64,000 nt of DNA from Tangfeifania diversioriginum (GCA_945873105.1 CAMCBW010000022.1:1-64000), one strand, 5' to 3'; counted from the first letter of the stretch, positions 43,568-53,057 are shown. The notes: generated from the sequence alone by a model not told the origin. Numbers and translations: made by a program.

Positions 43568-44839
43568 TTACAGCATCATTACATTCCACGGCAAACTCAG
43601 TTCCATGTCTTTCCCCCTGAAGAAGATTCCCGTTAGGGTAAGCACAACGAAACAGGTCATGATGAATACAAAGATGGCCTGCACCAGCTCCGATTTGGTC
43701 AATGACTGCTTTTTCAGGAAGAAATGGTAAAAGCCTGCCATGGCCAGCAACAGCAGCAAAAGAGGGACTATCCCGTTGCTGACAAATCCTGGTAAAGGTT
43801 GCAAAAGTATTTCCAGGTCCAGTAAATATTCGTTCAGCAGGATTCCGAAGATGGTCAGGAGTGCGGCAAATTTGGCTGTTGAAATGGATGAACGCTTCCC
43901 GCTCTCAGAAATAAACCACACCCCATTGGGCTCCTCCTCATATTTCAGGTAGGGCAGCGCTGCCAAAAAGCAGACCACACATGCTGGCAGGATAAAGGCA
44001 GCCACAAAGGGGTGGAAATGCATCAGCAGCTCCTGGACCCCGGCAAAATACCATGGAGCCTTGGTTGGATTGAGGCTGTAAGTCGGATTGGCCTTCTCCA
44101 GCAGTGGTGCATTGAAAAGCGCTCCAAAGGAGAAGATTACTGCCAGCAGTACCAGGGCCACGATGAACTCCTTAAATACCAGGTTGGGCACCACCGGGAC
44201 CATCACCGGCTCCTCCTTCGACGGAGGGACCAGAAGACCTCCCGCTTTCCGCACCTTCCAGAAATGGTAGACCACCAGTATCACCAACAGCATGGGAAGA
44301 ACGGCTGTATGAAATGAATAGAAGCTCTGCAGGGTGTTGGCATTTAATTCGTTGCCTCTGATAATGGTGGTCCGGAGGCTCTCCCCAACCAATGGCAGAT
44401 AGCCGATAATGTTGGTGCTGACAGTGACAGCCCAGTAGGCCAGCTGGTCCCAGGGAAGGAGATATCCGGTGAAATTCAGGAAGACAATCAGCAAAAGCAG
44501 TACCAATCCGAACAACCAGTTGGTCTTGCGAAGATCCCGGTAGGCCCCCGTAAAAAAGACACGGAGGAAGTGCAGGAAAGCGATGAGGAGCAAAAATACC
44601 CCACTCCAGTAGTGAATGTTGCGGATAAACTGTCCGAAGATGACCTGATTTTTCAGAAACAGAATGGAATTGTAGGCTTCTGCCGGAAAGGGGTCGTAAT
44701 AAAAACGAAGCAATATCCCGGTAAGTAGTTGTAGCACCACCAGCAAAGCAGCCATTCCTCCCAAACCGAATGACCGGTTAAAATCGAGGGATGCCTCGTT
44801 GACTTTCCTGGGATGCAAGTGTAGCAGAACGGCTCTCAT
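43568..44839 (-). CDS. Cytochrome b of a bc-type quinol oxidoreductase
   Basis: A 423-residue fused cytochrome b (b6-like N-terminal half plus subunit IV-like half), with multiple membrane helices. Heme b ligands are H76 and H90 in the second helix and H177 and H192 in the fourth. The 14 residues between the second pair match the b6-type rather than the mitochondrial 13. The Qo-site PEWY motif is APWY (261-264), so its glutamate is missing. It starts only 3 bases after an outer-membrane protein gene and leads the Rieske and octaheme genes. Menaquinol is the likely donor in this phylum. Confidence 0.95.
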   Translation of the reverse strand: MRAVLLHLHPRKVNEASLDFNRSFGLGGMAALLVVLQLLTGILLRFYYDPFPAEAYNSILFLKNQVIFGQFIRNIHYWSGVFLLLIAFLHFLRVFFTGAYRDLRKTNWLFGLVLLLLIVFLNFTGYLLPWDQLAYWAVTVSTNIIGYLPLVGESLRTTIIRGNELNANTLQSFYSFHTAVLPMLLVILVVYHFWKVRKAGGLLVPPSKEEPVMVPVVPNLVFKEFIVALVLLAVIFSFGALFNAPLLEKANPTYSLNPTKAPWYFAGVQELLMHFHPFVAAFILPACVVCFLAALPYLKYEEEPNGVWFISESGKRSSISTAKFAALLTIFGILLNEYLLDLEILLQPLPGFVSNGIVPLLLLLLAMAGFYHFFLKKQSLTKSELVQAIFVFIMTCFVVLTLTGIFFRGKDMELSLPWNVMML

Positions 44840-44842
44840 AGG

Positions 44843-45721
44843 TTAATGCTTCCAGGTTTTCTTGCCAAAAGTATAGGTCAGTCCAAGGGCCGGCCCATTG
44901 TACCCCCAATCAAAATGGGCCTCCGCATCTGGTTTAACTACATCCACGCTGAAATTCAGTCCGGCATACCCCAGGGAGAGATTCAATTTGTCAACGATTT
45001 TGTAGATAAAGTGTAGATTGTAGGTCAAAATACTTCCGGAAACTTCTCCTACGGTTAAGGCAAGATAGTTGACATCAAAATTTAGGGCAAGCCGATTGCT
45101 GACAGCATAACCACCCCAGAGGCCCAGATCGGGCAAGGGAGCCGTAAATCCGTAATCATTGCCCGCTGATTTATCCAGGTTTTCAGCAGTCAGTGAGATA
45201 CCAACCTTGCCACCGACAAGGTGTGTTCCCACCAATACCCCCAATTCTAGTTTTGGCTTTGAGACAATGGCATAGCCATAGGAGACCTGGTAGATGGCGG
45301 TGTTGAAGAAGCTTTTTACAGTTGCATCCACTGGATAGATCTGGCCATTGAAGTTGATCTCTTTGTCCAACCGGTAAGTGGAATTCCTTGGAATATTGTA
45401 ATAGTTGAGTCCAAGACGCGAACGACGGGTAATGCGCCACTGCAATTCGCCGAGGAAGGTTCCATGGGTTGATTTAAAACCGAGGTCTTTTTCAAAATCA
45501 ACTTCTGTACCTTGTCGGCCCCCATTCACGCCGATCTGAATATCGGTATTGGAAATAGGCAGGAAAAAGCCTCCGGTCAAACGAAAACGCTCCACAAACC
45601 AGGGAGCAGTTTTAATATCGGTGGATGAATTGCCGCTGTCTTTGGCAGTAGAACCCTTTGACCGTGCCTGGACAGTCAGGGTAAAAATTAACAACAAAAG
45701 TAAAGCGTAATGAAATCGCAT
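44843..45721 (-). CDS. Outer membrane beta-barrel protein upstream of cytochrome b
   Basis: A 292-residue exported protein with a signal peptide (about 1-19, VQA) and alternating amphipathic beta-strands throughout (for example RLTGGFFLPI, LGELQWRITRRSRLGLNYY, LSLGYAGLNFSV and a final LGLTYTFGKK). It appears to be a small outer-membrane barrel of unknown function, without heme motifs. It is separated by 3 bases from the cytochrome b gene and is therefore probably cotranscribed with the respiratory complex. It could be an electron-conduit porin, but equally an unrelated passenger; the family is not recognised. Confidence 0.72.
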   Translation of the reverse strand: MRFHYALLLLLIFTLTVQARSKGSTAKDSGNSSTDIKTAPWFVERFRLTGGFFLPISNTDIQIGVNGGRQGTEVDFEKDLGFKSTHGTFLGELQWRITRRSRLGLNYYNIPRNSTYRLDKEINFNGQIYPVDATVKSFFNTAIYQVSYGYAIVSKPKLELGVLVGTHLVGGKVGISLTAENLDKSAGNDYGFTAPLPDLGLWGGYAVSNRLALNFDVNYLALTVGEVSGSILTYNLHFIYKIVDKLNLSLGYAGLNFSVDVVKPDAEAHFDWGYNGPALGLTYTFGKKTWKH

Positions 45722-45906
45722 GATTGAATAGTTGTTTGATTGGCTTAAATATTTCTGTTGACAGAATAAAAGTACTACAGTTTTCCATTTTAAGAATTCT
45801 TTCCCTTATTTCTTTCCATAAATTTGCCGTTAGGCAGAACCTCCGGTTGGAAAGTACCGTATAATAAGTTTTACACAGGGATCCCTGAATATCATAAAGT
45901 ATTAAA

Positions 45907-47640
45907 GTGCAGAAAGTAACAGGAAAGCCAGCGAAGCCCAACATATTTGCAGTCTTAAAGCCCTACCGGCTCATGATCAGCGGACTGGTAGGTTTTGCCC
46001 TGTTGAGCAATGCTGCCAACCTGGTGATTCCCAAAATCATTTCGCACGGGATTGATGATTTTTCGGTGGGCATCTTTGATTACCAAAAAATAATCCTTGA
46101 ATTCCTTGTCGCATCCTTCGTTATTTTCCTTTTCGCTTTCTTGCAGGGATTGGTGCAGACCTATGCTTCTGAACAGGTAGCACGGGACCTCCGCTCCAAC
46201 CTGACAGCCAAAATAAGCCGGCAGAGTTATGCCTTTGTTCAGGAGGCCAACCCTTCCAAACTATTGACCAACCTCACCTCCGACATTGATTCTATCAAGG
46301 TTTTTGTCTCGATGGCCATTGCCTCGCTTGCCTCTTCCATCTTCATCATCCTGGCTGCCACCGTACTGCTGCTTTCGATCAACTGGAGACTGGCACTGGC
46401 CGTTCTGACGATTATCCCGGTCATCAGTGTGGCGTTCTTCCTGGTTTTTCGGAAGGTCAGGGTATTGTTCAAAAAGAGCAGGGAGGTGATCGACTGGCTC
46501 AACAAGGTCATCAACGAAAGTATCATGGGTGCAGCACTGGTGAGGGTACTGAATTCGCAGGCGCTCGAATATGGGAAGTTCATGGATGCCAATACCCAGG
46601 CCCGGAATCTGGGGATGTCGATTCTCAAACTTTTTGCCACGCTGATACCCATTGTGGTGTTCGTGAGCAACATGGCCTCCCTGACCATATTGGCACTGGG
46701 GGGGCATTTTGTGATCAATGGTTCCATGTCGCTGGGTGATTTTGCCGCATTCAATGCCTACCTGGTCATACTGATTTTTCCCATTATCATCATTGGTTTT
46801 ATCAGCAACTTCATGGTACAGGCCTCTGTATCCTATGGCAGGATTTGTGAAGTACTCGACGCCCCGGAGACAAAAGAGCGCGGAACTGTAACCACCCCTT
46901 TGCTGGGACAGGTGGAGCTCCGGGATGTCTCCGTCTTTTACGGAGAGAAACCGGTGTTGCAAAATGTTTCCATGGAGTTGAAACCGGGGACCAAAACTGC
47001 CATCATAGGTCCGACAGCGGCAGGCAAGACGCAGTTGTTGTTTCTGCTGACCGGACTGATTCGTCCCTCCAGCGGCACTGTCTTGTTTGATGGGGTTAAC
47101 CTCGATGAATACCACAAGGAGGATTTCCAGCACCAGATAGGATTTGTCTTTCAGGATAGCATCATCTTCAACATGAGCCTGAGGGAAAACATTGCTTTCA
47201 ACGAAAAGGTAACCGGCGAGTCGTTTGCAAAGGCAGTTGAAACGGCCGAGCTGACAGATTTTATTGCCTCCCTTCCGCTGGGTTTGGACACCATCGTGAG
47301 TGAAAGGGGAACCTCACTCTCCGGCGGACAAAAGCAACGGATCATGCTGGCCAGGGCGTTGGCACTCCATCCGAAGATTTTGTTGCTGGATGATTTTACG
47401 GCCAGGGTCGACAACCTGACAGAGGAAAAGATTCTCGGGAATGTGGCTAAAAACTACCCCGGGATTACCCTCCTCTCCGTTACCCAGAAGATTGCCTCTG
47501 TCATGAATTATGGCCAGATTATCCTGCTCGAAGAGGGAGAGATCCTGGCCAGGGGAAGCCATGATTCATTGATGGAGAGTTGTCCCGAATATGTGCAGAT
47601 TTTTAACTCCCAACGCAGCACCAACCGTTATGAAGTATAA
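45907..47640 (+). CDS. Heterodimeric ABC exporter, degenerate-site half
   Basis: A 577-residue half-transporter with six membrane helices (about 20-310) and a nucleotide-binding domain. Walker A is GPTAAGKTQ and the signature LSGGQKQR is intact. The Walker B ends LLLDDF, with aspartate in place of the catalytic glutamate, and the switch histidine is glutamine (SVTQKIA). Together with its partner's altered signature this makes one non-hydrolysing ATP site. No ATG precedes the first helix in this frame, so GTG at 45907 is taken as start. It overlaps the partner gene by 11 bases. Substrate is unknown; drug or lipid export is typical of the family. Confidence 0.93.
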   Translation: MQKVTGKPAKPNIFAVLKPYRLMISGLVGFALLSNAANLVIPKIISHGIDDFSVGIFDYQKIILEFLVASFVIFLFAFLQGLVQTYASEQVARDLRSNLTAKISRQSYAFVQEANPSKLLTNLTSDIDSIKVFVSMAIASLASSIFIILAATVLLLSINWRLALAVLTIIPVISVAFFLVFRKVRVLFKKSREVIDWLNKVINESIMGAALVRVLNSQALEYGKFMDANTQARNLGMSILKLFATLIPIVVFVSNMASLTILALGGHFVINGSMSLGDFAAFNAYLVILIFPIIIIGFISNFMVQASVSYGRICEVLDAPETKERGTVTTPLLGQVELRDVSVFYGEKPVLQNVSMELKPGTKTAIIGPTAAGKTQLLFLLTGLIRPSSGTVLFDGVNLDEYHKEDFQHQIGFVFQDSIIFNMSLRENIAFNEKVTGESFAKAVETAELTDFIASLPLGLDTIVSERGTSLSGGQKQRIMLARALALHPKILLLDDFTARVDNLTEEKILGNVAKNYPGITLLSVTQKIASVMNYGQIILLEEGEILARGSHDSLMESCPEYVQIFNSQRSTNRYEV

Positions 47641-49396
47641 CCTCAACCTCAAGAAGGAGCTGCAGCCCAACCAGAAAATTGGTACGGCGGCCATCCTCAG
47701 GCAGTTGCTCAAGTTGGTGGGAGAGGAGCGTCAGAGTCTTTTCATCGCCATGTTCTTTATCTTCATCAATGCCGCTTTAAACCTTGTCGGGCCTTACCTG
47801 ATGGGGTATGCAGTGGATCATTTCGTGGTAACGAAACAGTATGACGGAGTAGTTCGATACGCCATCATCCTTTTTGGGGTCTACTCCCTGGCGATGGTGA
47901 GCGGTTATTCGCAGACCCAGCTGATGGGCAGGGTCGGGCAGCGGATGCTCTACAACCTGCGCAATTCGGTCTTTACCAAATTGCAGGAGCTGCCGATTGA
48001 TTTTTTCAACCAGAACAAGGCAGGAGACCTGATATCCAGGGTCAACAATGATACAGACAAGATCAATCAGTTTTTTTCACAATCGCTCGTACAGTTTATC
48101 AGCAGTATCTTTACCATGATTGGAGCCGGCATATTCCTGCTCTCCATCAACCTGAAACTGGGCATAGCAGCCTTGCTGCCGGCCCTTTTACTCTGGTTTT
48201 TCACCAAAAGCATATCCCCCTGGGTAAAAAACCGAAATTCGGTGAACATGAAAAGCACCGGGAGTCTGAGTGCAGAAATACAGGAGAGCCTCCATAATTT
48301 TAAAGTAATCGTTGCTTTCAACCGCAGGGATTATTTTCGCAAAAGATTTGAAGAGGTCAATGCGGAAAACTACAAAAGTGCAGTAGGAGCCGGCATCGCC
48401 AACAATATTTTTACCCCGGTCTACGGTTTCTTTTCCGCCATTGGCCAATTGGTAGTTCTGACCTTTGGGATTTACCTGATTTCTACAGGTGAGTTTAGTA
48501 TCGGATTGCTGATCAGCTTTTTGGCCTACATCTTTCAGTTTTACAATCCATTGAGGCAGATTGCCGCCCTCTGGGCCAATTTTCAGGTAGCACTTGCCGG
48601 TTGGGACCGGATTTCCCAGATTCTGGAGATGGAAAGCAACCTGAAGATAACAGCAAAAAAAGCCAAGGAGAAGAGTCAATTCCTGTTGTCATTCCGCAAT
48701 GTTACCTTTGCCTACAACACCGGGAATGATATCCTGAAGGAGGTCAGCTTTGATCTTGAACGGGGTAAAACCTACGCCTTCGTGGGCCCCACCGGTGGTG
48801 GAAAGACCACTACTGCCTCCTTGATGGCAAGGCTCTACGATCCGACTGAGGGGCAGATTGTGTTCAATGGCCAGGATATCCGCTCCATAACGCCCGAAAC
48901 CAGAAGCTCTGCCATTGGTTTTATCCTGCAGGAGCCTTTTCTCTTCAGCGGAACCATCCGGGAGAATATCCTCTATGGCAACCTGCGTTACAAGGATTGC
49001 TCGGATGAGGAGCTGTTGGTGGTGCTGCAAAAGGCAGGATTGGCGGGTTTGCTGGAAAGGTTTGAGGGAGGACTGGCTACGGTGATCAACTCTTCCGGTG
49101 ATGGTATTAGTTTGGGACAGAAGCAATTGATTGCATTTATCCGGGTGGTGCTGCGCAGACCCGTGCTGCTCATTCTGGATGAAGCCACTGCCAACATTGA
49201 TACGGTTACCGAACAGTTGCTGGAAGAGGTCCTGGATAAATTGCCGGAATGTACCACCCGGATCATCATTGCCCATCGTCTGAATACCATCGAGAATGCG
49301 GATGAGATCTTTTTTGTCAATGCAGGATCCGTTACCAGGGCCGGTTCCCTGCAGGATGCAGTCAAACTGCTGCTCCACGGGAAAAGGGAGAGTTAG
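47630..49396 (+). CDS. Heterodimeric ABC exporter, catalytic half
   Basis: A 588-residue half-transporter. The ATG at 47630, inside the end of the preceding gene, gives a protein aligned with its partner; an upstream start in the same frame is less likely. Six helices (about 30-320) precede a nucleotide-binding domain with Walker A GPTGGGKTT, intact Walker B LLILDEATANID and switch histidine IIAHRLNT. The signature is ISLGQKQ rather than LSGGQ. That weak signature faces the partner's Asp-type Walker B in the dimer, leaving this subunit's Walker residues and the partner's LSGGQ as the working site, as in TM287/288 and TmrAB. Confidence 0.94.
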   Translation: MKYNLNLKKELQPNQKIGTAAILRQLLKLVGEERQSLFIAMFFIFINAALNLVGPYLMGYAVDHFVVTKQYDGVVRYAIILFGVYSLAMVSGYSQTQLMGRVGQRMLYNLRNSVFTKLQELPIDFFNQNKAGDLISRVNNDTDKINQFFSQSLVQFISSIFTMIGAGIFLLSINLKLGIAALLPALLLWFFTKSISPWVKNRNSVNMKSTGSLSAEIQESLHNFKVIVAFNRRDYFRKRFEEVNAENYKSAVGAGIANNIFTPVYGFFSAIGQLVVLTFGIYLISTGEFSIGLLISFLAYIFQFYNPLRQIAALWANFQVALAGWDRISQILEMESNLKITAKKAKEKSQFLLSFRNVTFAYNTGNDILKEVSFDLERGKTYAFVGPTGGGKTTTASLMARLYDPTEGQIVFNGQDIRSITPETRSSAIGFILQEPFLFSGTIRENILYGNLRYKDCSDEELLVVLQKAGLAGLLERFEGGLATVINSSGDGISLGQKQLIAFIRVVLRRPVLLILDEATANIDTVTEQLLEEVLDKLPECTTRIIIAHRLNTIENADEIFFVNAGSVTRAGSLQDAVKLLLHGKRES

Positions 49397-49489
49397 TGGC
49401 AGGCTGATGGTTGAATCTCTTTAAAAATCAATACATTTACCTGACATTAACCAGATCGGATAGGGAAAGGAAAAATATCCGGCCGATTT

Positions 49490-49520
49490 TTTGGTCTTCC
49501 CGAAATATTTTTTAGTTTTG
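49490..49520 (+). promoter_or_regulatory. Promoter of the TPR-protein gene
   Basis: TTTG (49490-49493), 19 bases, then TAGTTTTG (49513-49520) is an almost ideal Bacteroidota promoter. Initiation near 49527 gives a leader of about 108 bases before the ATG at 49635. Confidence 0.6.
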
Positions 49521-49634
49521 AAAAAACATCACAGAAGTTACCTATGAATATTTGATCATTCACGATTCAAGGGGGTGATTTCATTGGAAAATCCATCGAA
49601 AAACAATTTGTCTAACACCTTAATGCTTAAATTT

Positions 49635-50288
49635 ATGAAGAGAGTTGCCTTAGTTTTATTTATGATCCTTGGTTTTATATCACTTTTTGCCCAGGAATCC
49701 ATCAAGTTACAGAATGCCGGAAACGATGCATTGAAAGCCAAAGATTACGCCGGGGCACTTTCAAATTACGAAAAAGCGATGGCGGTATGGGGTACTGCTC
49801 CTGTTGATTCCATCATGTTTTACAATTGCGGTATCTGCGCCATTCAGGTAAAGGATTTTGACAAGGCAATCAAATACTTCGAGCTTGCGGCCAAACACAA
49901 CTACAAGGCAGAAGCCGCACTTTTGAATGTCGCGCGCATATACAAAATGCAAAAAAACAACGATGCCTATTTGAAAACAATCAACGACGGCATCGCCAAA
50001 TACCCTGCCAATACCGCTTTTAAGGCAGAGCTTGCAACAACTTTCCTGATGGAAGGAGTCAACCGTTACAACAAGGGCAACACCTTGTTGAAGGCTGCTG
50101 TGGATAAAATCAATGCCAAGAAGTACAAGGATGCCAAAGATCCCGGATACATAGCTGAAGTTGCCAGTGCCAAAAAGGAGTTTACGGAAGCCATTCCTTC
50201 CTTCGACAAGGCTATCGAGCTCAACCCGGCCGATACCAAGGCTCCTGAGCTGAAAGCAGCTTGTGAAAAGCAGGTGAAGGCGCTGTAG
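49635..50288 (+). CDS. Exported TPR-repeat protein
   Basis: A 217-residue protein. Starting at ATG 49635 it has a signal peptide (MKRVALVLFMILGFISLFAQ), which a longer upstream GTG start would bury. Tetratricopeptide repeats cover most of the mature part (DALKAKDYAGALSNYEKAM, CAIQVKDFDKAIKYFELAA, KAEAALLNVARIYKMQKN and FTEAIPSFDKAIELNPAD). TPRs bind partner proteins; the partner is unknown. It has its own promoter and a strong terminator at 50321, so it is monocistronic. Confidence 0.88.
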   Translation: MKRVALVLFMILGFISLFAQESIKLQNAGNDALKAKDYAGALSNYEKAMAVWGTAPVDSIMFYNCGICAIQVKDFDKAIKYFELAAKHNYKAEAALLNVARIYKMQKNNDAYLKTINDGIAKYPANTAFKAELATTFLMEGVNRYNKGNTLLKAAVDKINAKKYKDAKDPGYIAEVASAKKEFTEAIPSFDKAIELNPADTKAPELKAACEKQVKAL

Positions 50289-50320
50289 CACTAGTATGTA
50301 AAATTTTTTACATCGCTGGA

Positions 50321-50354
50321 AGAGGCTGAAATTGAGAGATTTCAGCCTCTTTTT
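50321..50354 (+). terminator. Rho-independent terminator of the TPR-protein gene
   Basis: AGAGGCTGAAAT (50321-50332) pairs perfectly with ATTTCAGCCTCT (50339-50350) across a six-base loop and is followed by a T-run. It lies 33 bases after the TPR gene stop. Confidence 0.88.
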
Positions 50355-50517
50355 GTTGATGATTCTGCAAATTGGTTGGGATCAATAATTTTCTTCCTTC
50401 TTCTTTTCCTATATTTTTTTAAATATCTTTAAAGAGTGTTGGATGAGACGCTGTGTATGAATCAGATTGATCTCATTGATCACCATTTTAGGGAAGACCA
50501 AATTAACCATCGTCGGA

Positions 50518-51678
50518 ATGAATTCACGCGAAAGAATCTTAAAGACACTCAACCATGAGGAGCCCGACCGGGTTCCATTTGACCTCGCCGGATCTACCTG
50601 GACCGGAATCACCAACGGTGCTTACCAAAAGCTGCTGCAACATCTTCATCTCCCGGTTGAAGAGCCTGTCTGGGCCGATGTGATCCAGCAAATAGTGGTT
50701 CCTTCACCTTTGGTGCTGGATCTTCTCCGGGTAGATACAAGGGGTTTGTTGCCCTTGACCAGCCACAACTGGAATGTATACGAAAAGCTGACCGATTCGG
50801 GTGCCAATTGGGAGTACCAGGATGAATGGAACTTCACCCACCATTTCCCCAAAAAGGATGGTCACTGGTTCTCGCTGGTAAAGAATCCCATGGAACATCT
50901 TGCTGAACCTTCTGAAAGTGATATTCTTCATTTCAAGTGGCCTTTTGCTGCAGACAAGAGACGGATTGCAGGCCTGCGCGAAAAGGCCCTCCAATTCAGG
51001 GAACAGGGAAAATTGGTGATGATCAAGGGGCTTTGCGCAGGCGTTTTTGAGATGCAGCAAAGGGTGAGAGGTATGACCAATGCCATGATGGACCCTTTTA
51101 TGTTTCCTGAATTTTCAGATCAACTGATTGGCAAAATTGCCGACCTGAAAATCGAATTTTGGGAAATGGTGCTGGCCGAATTGGGAGATGTGGTGGATGT
51201 TGTCGCCGAGGGTGATGATTACGGCACACAAGATTCACAATTGATAGCACCCGATCATTTCAGGGAGCAATACAAACCCCACATGGGCAGGGTCATCTCA
51301 GCCATGAGAAGCAATGCCCCAAATGCAAAGGTGATGTTTCACTCTTGTGGAAACGTGCGGCCGATCATTCCTGATTTCATTGAAATGGGCATCGATATCC
51401 TGAATCCGGTGCACATCACCGCGACAGGCATGGAGCCAATTCAGCTGAAGAAAGATTTTGGCCGCGACATTGTCTTTTGGGGTGGAGGAGTGGATACCCA
51501 GAAGGTACTCCCTACCTCTTCGCCGGAAGAGGTTGCCGACAACGTTAAGAAAAATATAGAGGCGCTCGCACCCGGAGGTGGATTTGTCTTTGCAACAGTG
51601 CACAACATGCAAAGTGAAGTTCCGCCTGGCAACATCATGGCAATGTTGGAAACCCTTCATAAATACGGCAAATATTAA
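50518..51678 (+). CDS. URO-D-fold protein 1 (methyltransferase-like)
   Basis: A 386-residue TIM-barrel protein of the uroporphyrinogen decarboxylase/MtaA superfamily. ATG at 50518 (MNSRERILKTLNHEEPDRVPFD) is the natural family start. It lacks the RxxGR motif of true HemE and is not a heme enzyme. FHSCG near residue 280 supplies two residues of the H-x-C...C zinc site used by methylcobamide methyltransferases, but the last cysteine position reads ATVHNMQ, with histidine instead. The C-terminal GGGFVF and PPGNIMAM are common in Bacteroidota relatives. It begins a cluster with an oxidoreductase and an ExuT-like importer. Zinc-dependent methyl transfer is possible; the reaction is unknown. Confidence 0.85.
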   Translation: MNSRERILKTLNHEEPDRVPFDLAGSTWTGITNGAYQKLLQHLHLPVEEPVWADVIQQIVVPSPLVLDLLRVDTRGLLPLTSHNWNVYEKLTDSGANWEYQDEWNFTHHFPKKDGHWFSLVKNPMEHLAEPSESDILHFKWPFAADKRRIAGLREKALQFREQGKLVMIKGLCAGVFEMQQRVRGMTNAMMDPFMFPEFSDQLIGKIADLKIEFWEMVLAELGDVVDVVAEGDDYGTQDSQLIAPDHFREQYKPHMGRVISAMRSNAPNAKVMFHSCGNVRPIIPDFIEMGIDILNPVHITATGMEPIQLKKDFGRDIVFWGGGVDTQKVLPTSSPEEVADNVKKNIEALAPGGGFVFATVHNMQSEVPPGNIMAMLETLHKYGKY

Positions 51679-51698
51679 CCAAACTAAAATAACAGAAA

Positions 51699-53057
51699 AT
51701 GAACCGCAAAGAGTTTATCAAAAGAAATGGTATCGCTGCAATAGGTGCAATGATCGTTCCGACCATCGTTCCTTCAAATGTTTTTGGGAAGTCGGCACCG
51801 AGTAACAAAATCAATGTCGGCATGATCGGTGTAGGCCGTCAGGCTGTCCATGCCAACCTGAAGAATGGATTCCTGAAGCTTGACAATTGCCGGGTGGTGG
51901 CCATCAATGATGTTGATTCGTGGCGCCTGGAGAATGCGGCAAATGTGATCAATCAAGCGTATTCCTCTAATTCAGGATCGGGAGTGAAGAGCTATGGCGA
52001 TTACCGTGAGGTCATTGCCCACAAGGGTGTGGATGCAATCATGGTCTCTACCCCGGATCATTGGCATGCACCGGCTGGAATTGCTGCAGCCTTGGCCGGC
52101 AAACACATTTCGGTGGAGAAGGCTTTGTCTGTTAGCTATTCACACAGCCGTGCCCTGATAGAAGCGGTAAAATACAAGGGGGTTCACAACCGGCTGGACA
52201 GCGAATTCCGCTCCCTGCCGCATTTCTGGAAAACAATTGAGATCGTTCACAATGAGGTGATCGGGAAGCTTAAATCTGTGAAGGTGGGTGTGCCTTCCGA
52301 GTTATCCGGTAGTGCTGTCGGTCCGCAACCAGAGATGGAGATTCCCAAAGAACTGAATTATGACATGTGGCTGGGGACTGCCTTTCCGGCTCCCTTCACC
52401 CGTACACGTGTTCACGATTCACATACCATTGACACCCGTCCCGGATGGCTAAGAAATGAAGATTACAGCAATGGCATGATCACCAACTGGGGTGCGCATC
52501 TCTGCGATATCGCCCTGTGGGGTATGAAGAAAGAGTTGGAACTGCCAGTTTCGGTGTTGGGTACAGGGAAATTTACCCAAGGGTTGTGGAATTCCATCGA
52601 ATCCTTTGATATCGCCTACAAATATGCCGACGGAATGACCATGAATTATTCCATAGATAAACCTTATGTGAGGTTTGAGGGTGACAGGGGTTGGATTAAA
52701 ATCAGCTACCCGGATATGATAGAGGTCAGTGACCCTTCCATTCTCAAATACGTGCCCGGACCGAATGAGGTATCCTACAAAGATACCCTGACCGATAAGG
52801 CAGACTTCCTGCGTTCCATCGAGACAGGCAAGAAGACGCTTGAGCCACTCGAAGTTGGTCACAATGTTTACTTTACTACGCTCATGGGATTGATCGCCAT
52901 CAAACAGGGAACCGAACTGAACTGGGATGCTTCCGCCAACAAATTCAAGAACAATACGGCTGCGGATGCCATGCTTTTCAGACCTATCCGTGAAAAATGG
53001 CTGGATAAGAATGTGGCCGACTGGATGAATAAATACCAGCAGGTCACTTTAAAATAG
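51699..53057 (+). CDS. Exported Gfo/Idh/MocA-family oxidoreductase
   Basis: A 452-residue NAD(P)-dependent sugar dehydrogenase-like protein. The N-terminus MNRKEFIKRNGIAAIGAM resembles a Tat-type signal, so it may be exported. The Rossmann fold starts NVGMIGVGRQ (about 40). The usual EKP is EKAL, keeping the lysine. The substrate-side motif NWGAHLCDIALWG keeps aspartate and histidine. It is 20 bases downstream of the first URO-D-fold gene and 58 before the transporter. Exported Gfo/Idh/MocA proteins are abundant in glycan-degrading Bacteroidota and some act as glycosidases through transient oxidation. Confidence 0.88.
   Translation: MNRKEFIKRNGIAAIGAMIVPTIVPSNVFGKSAPSNKINVGMIGVGRQAVHANLKNGFLKLDNCRVVAINDVDSWRLENAANVINQAYSSNSGSGVKSYGDYREVIAHKGVDAIMVSTPDHWHAPAGIAAALAGKHISVEKALSVSYSHSRALIEAVKYKGVHNRLDSEFRSLPHFWKTIEIVHNEVIGKLKSVKVGVPSELSGSAVGPQPEMEIPKELNYDMWLGTAFPAPFTRTRVHDSHTIDTRPGWLRNEDYSNGMITNWGAHLCDIALWGMKKELELPVSVLGTGKFTQGLWNSIESFDIAYKYADGMTMNYSIDKPYVRFEGDRGWIKISYPDMIEVSDPSILKYVPGPNEVSYKDTLTDKADFLRSIETGKKTLEPLEVGHNVYFTTLMGLIAIKQGTELNWDASANKFKNNTAADAMLFRPIREKWLDKNVADWMNKYQQVTLK

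Noticed and set aside
50518-51678. HemE (uroporphyrinogen decarboxylase of heme synthesis)
   Set aside because: The N-terminal RxxGR substrate-binding motif is absent, a zinc-type HxC is present, and neighbours are sugar genes. The same applies to 54486-55649.
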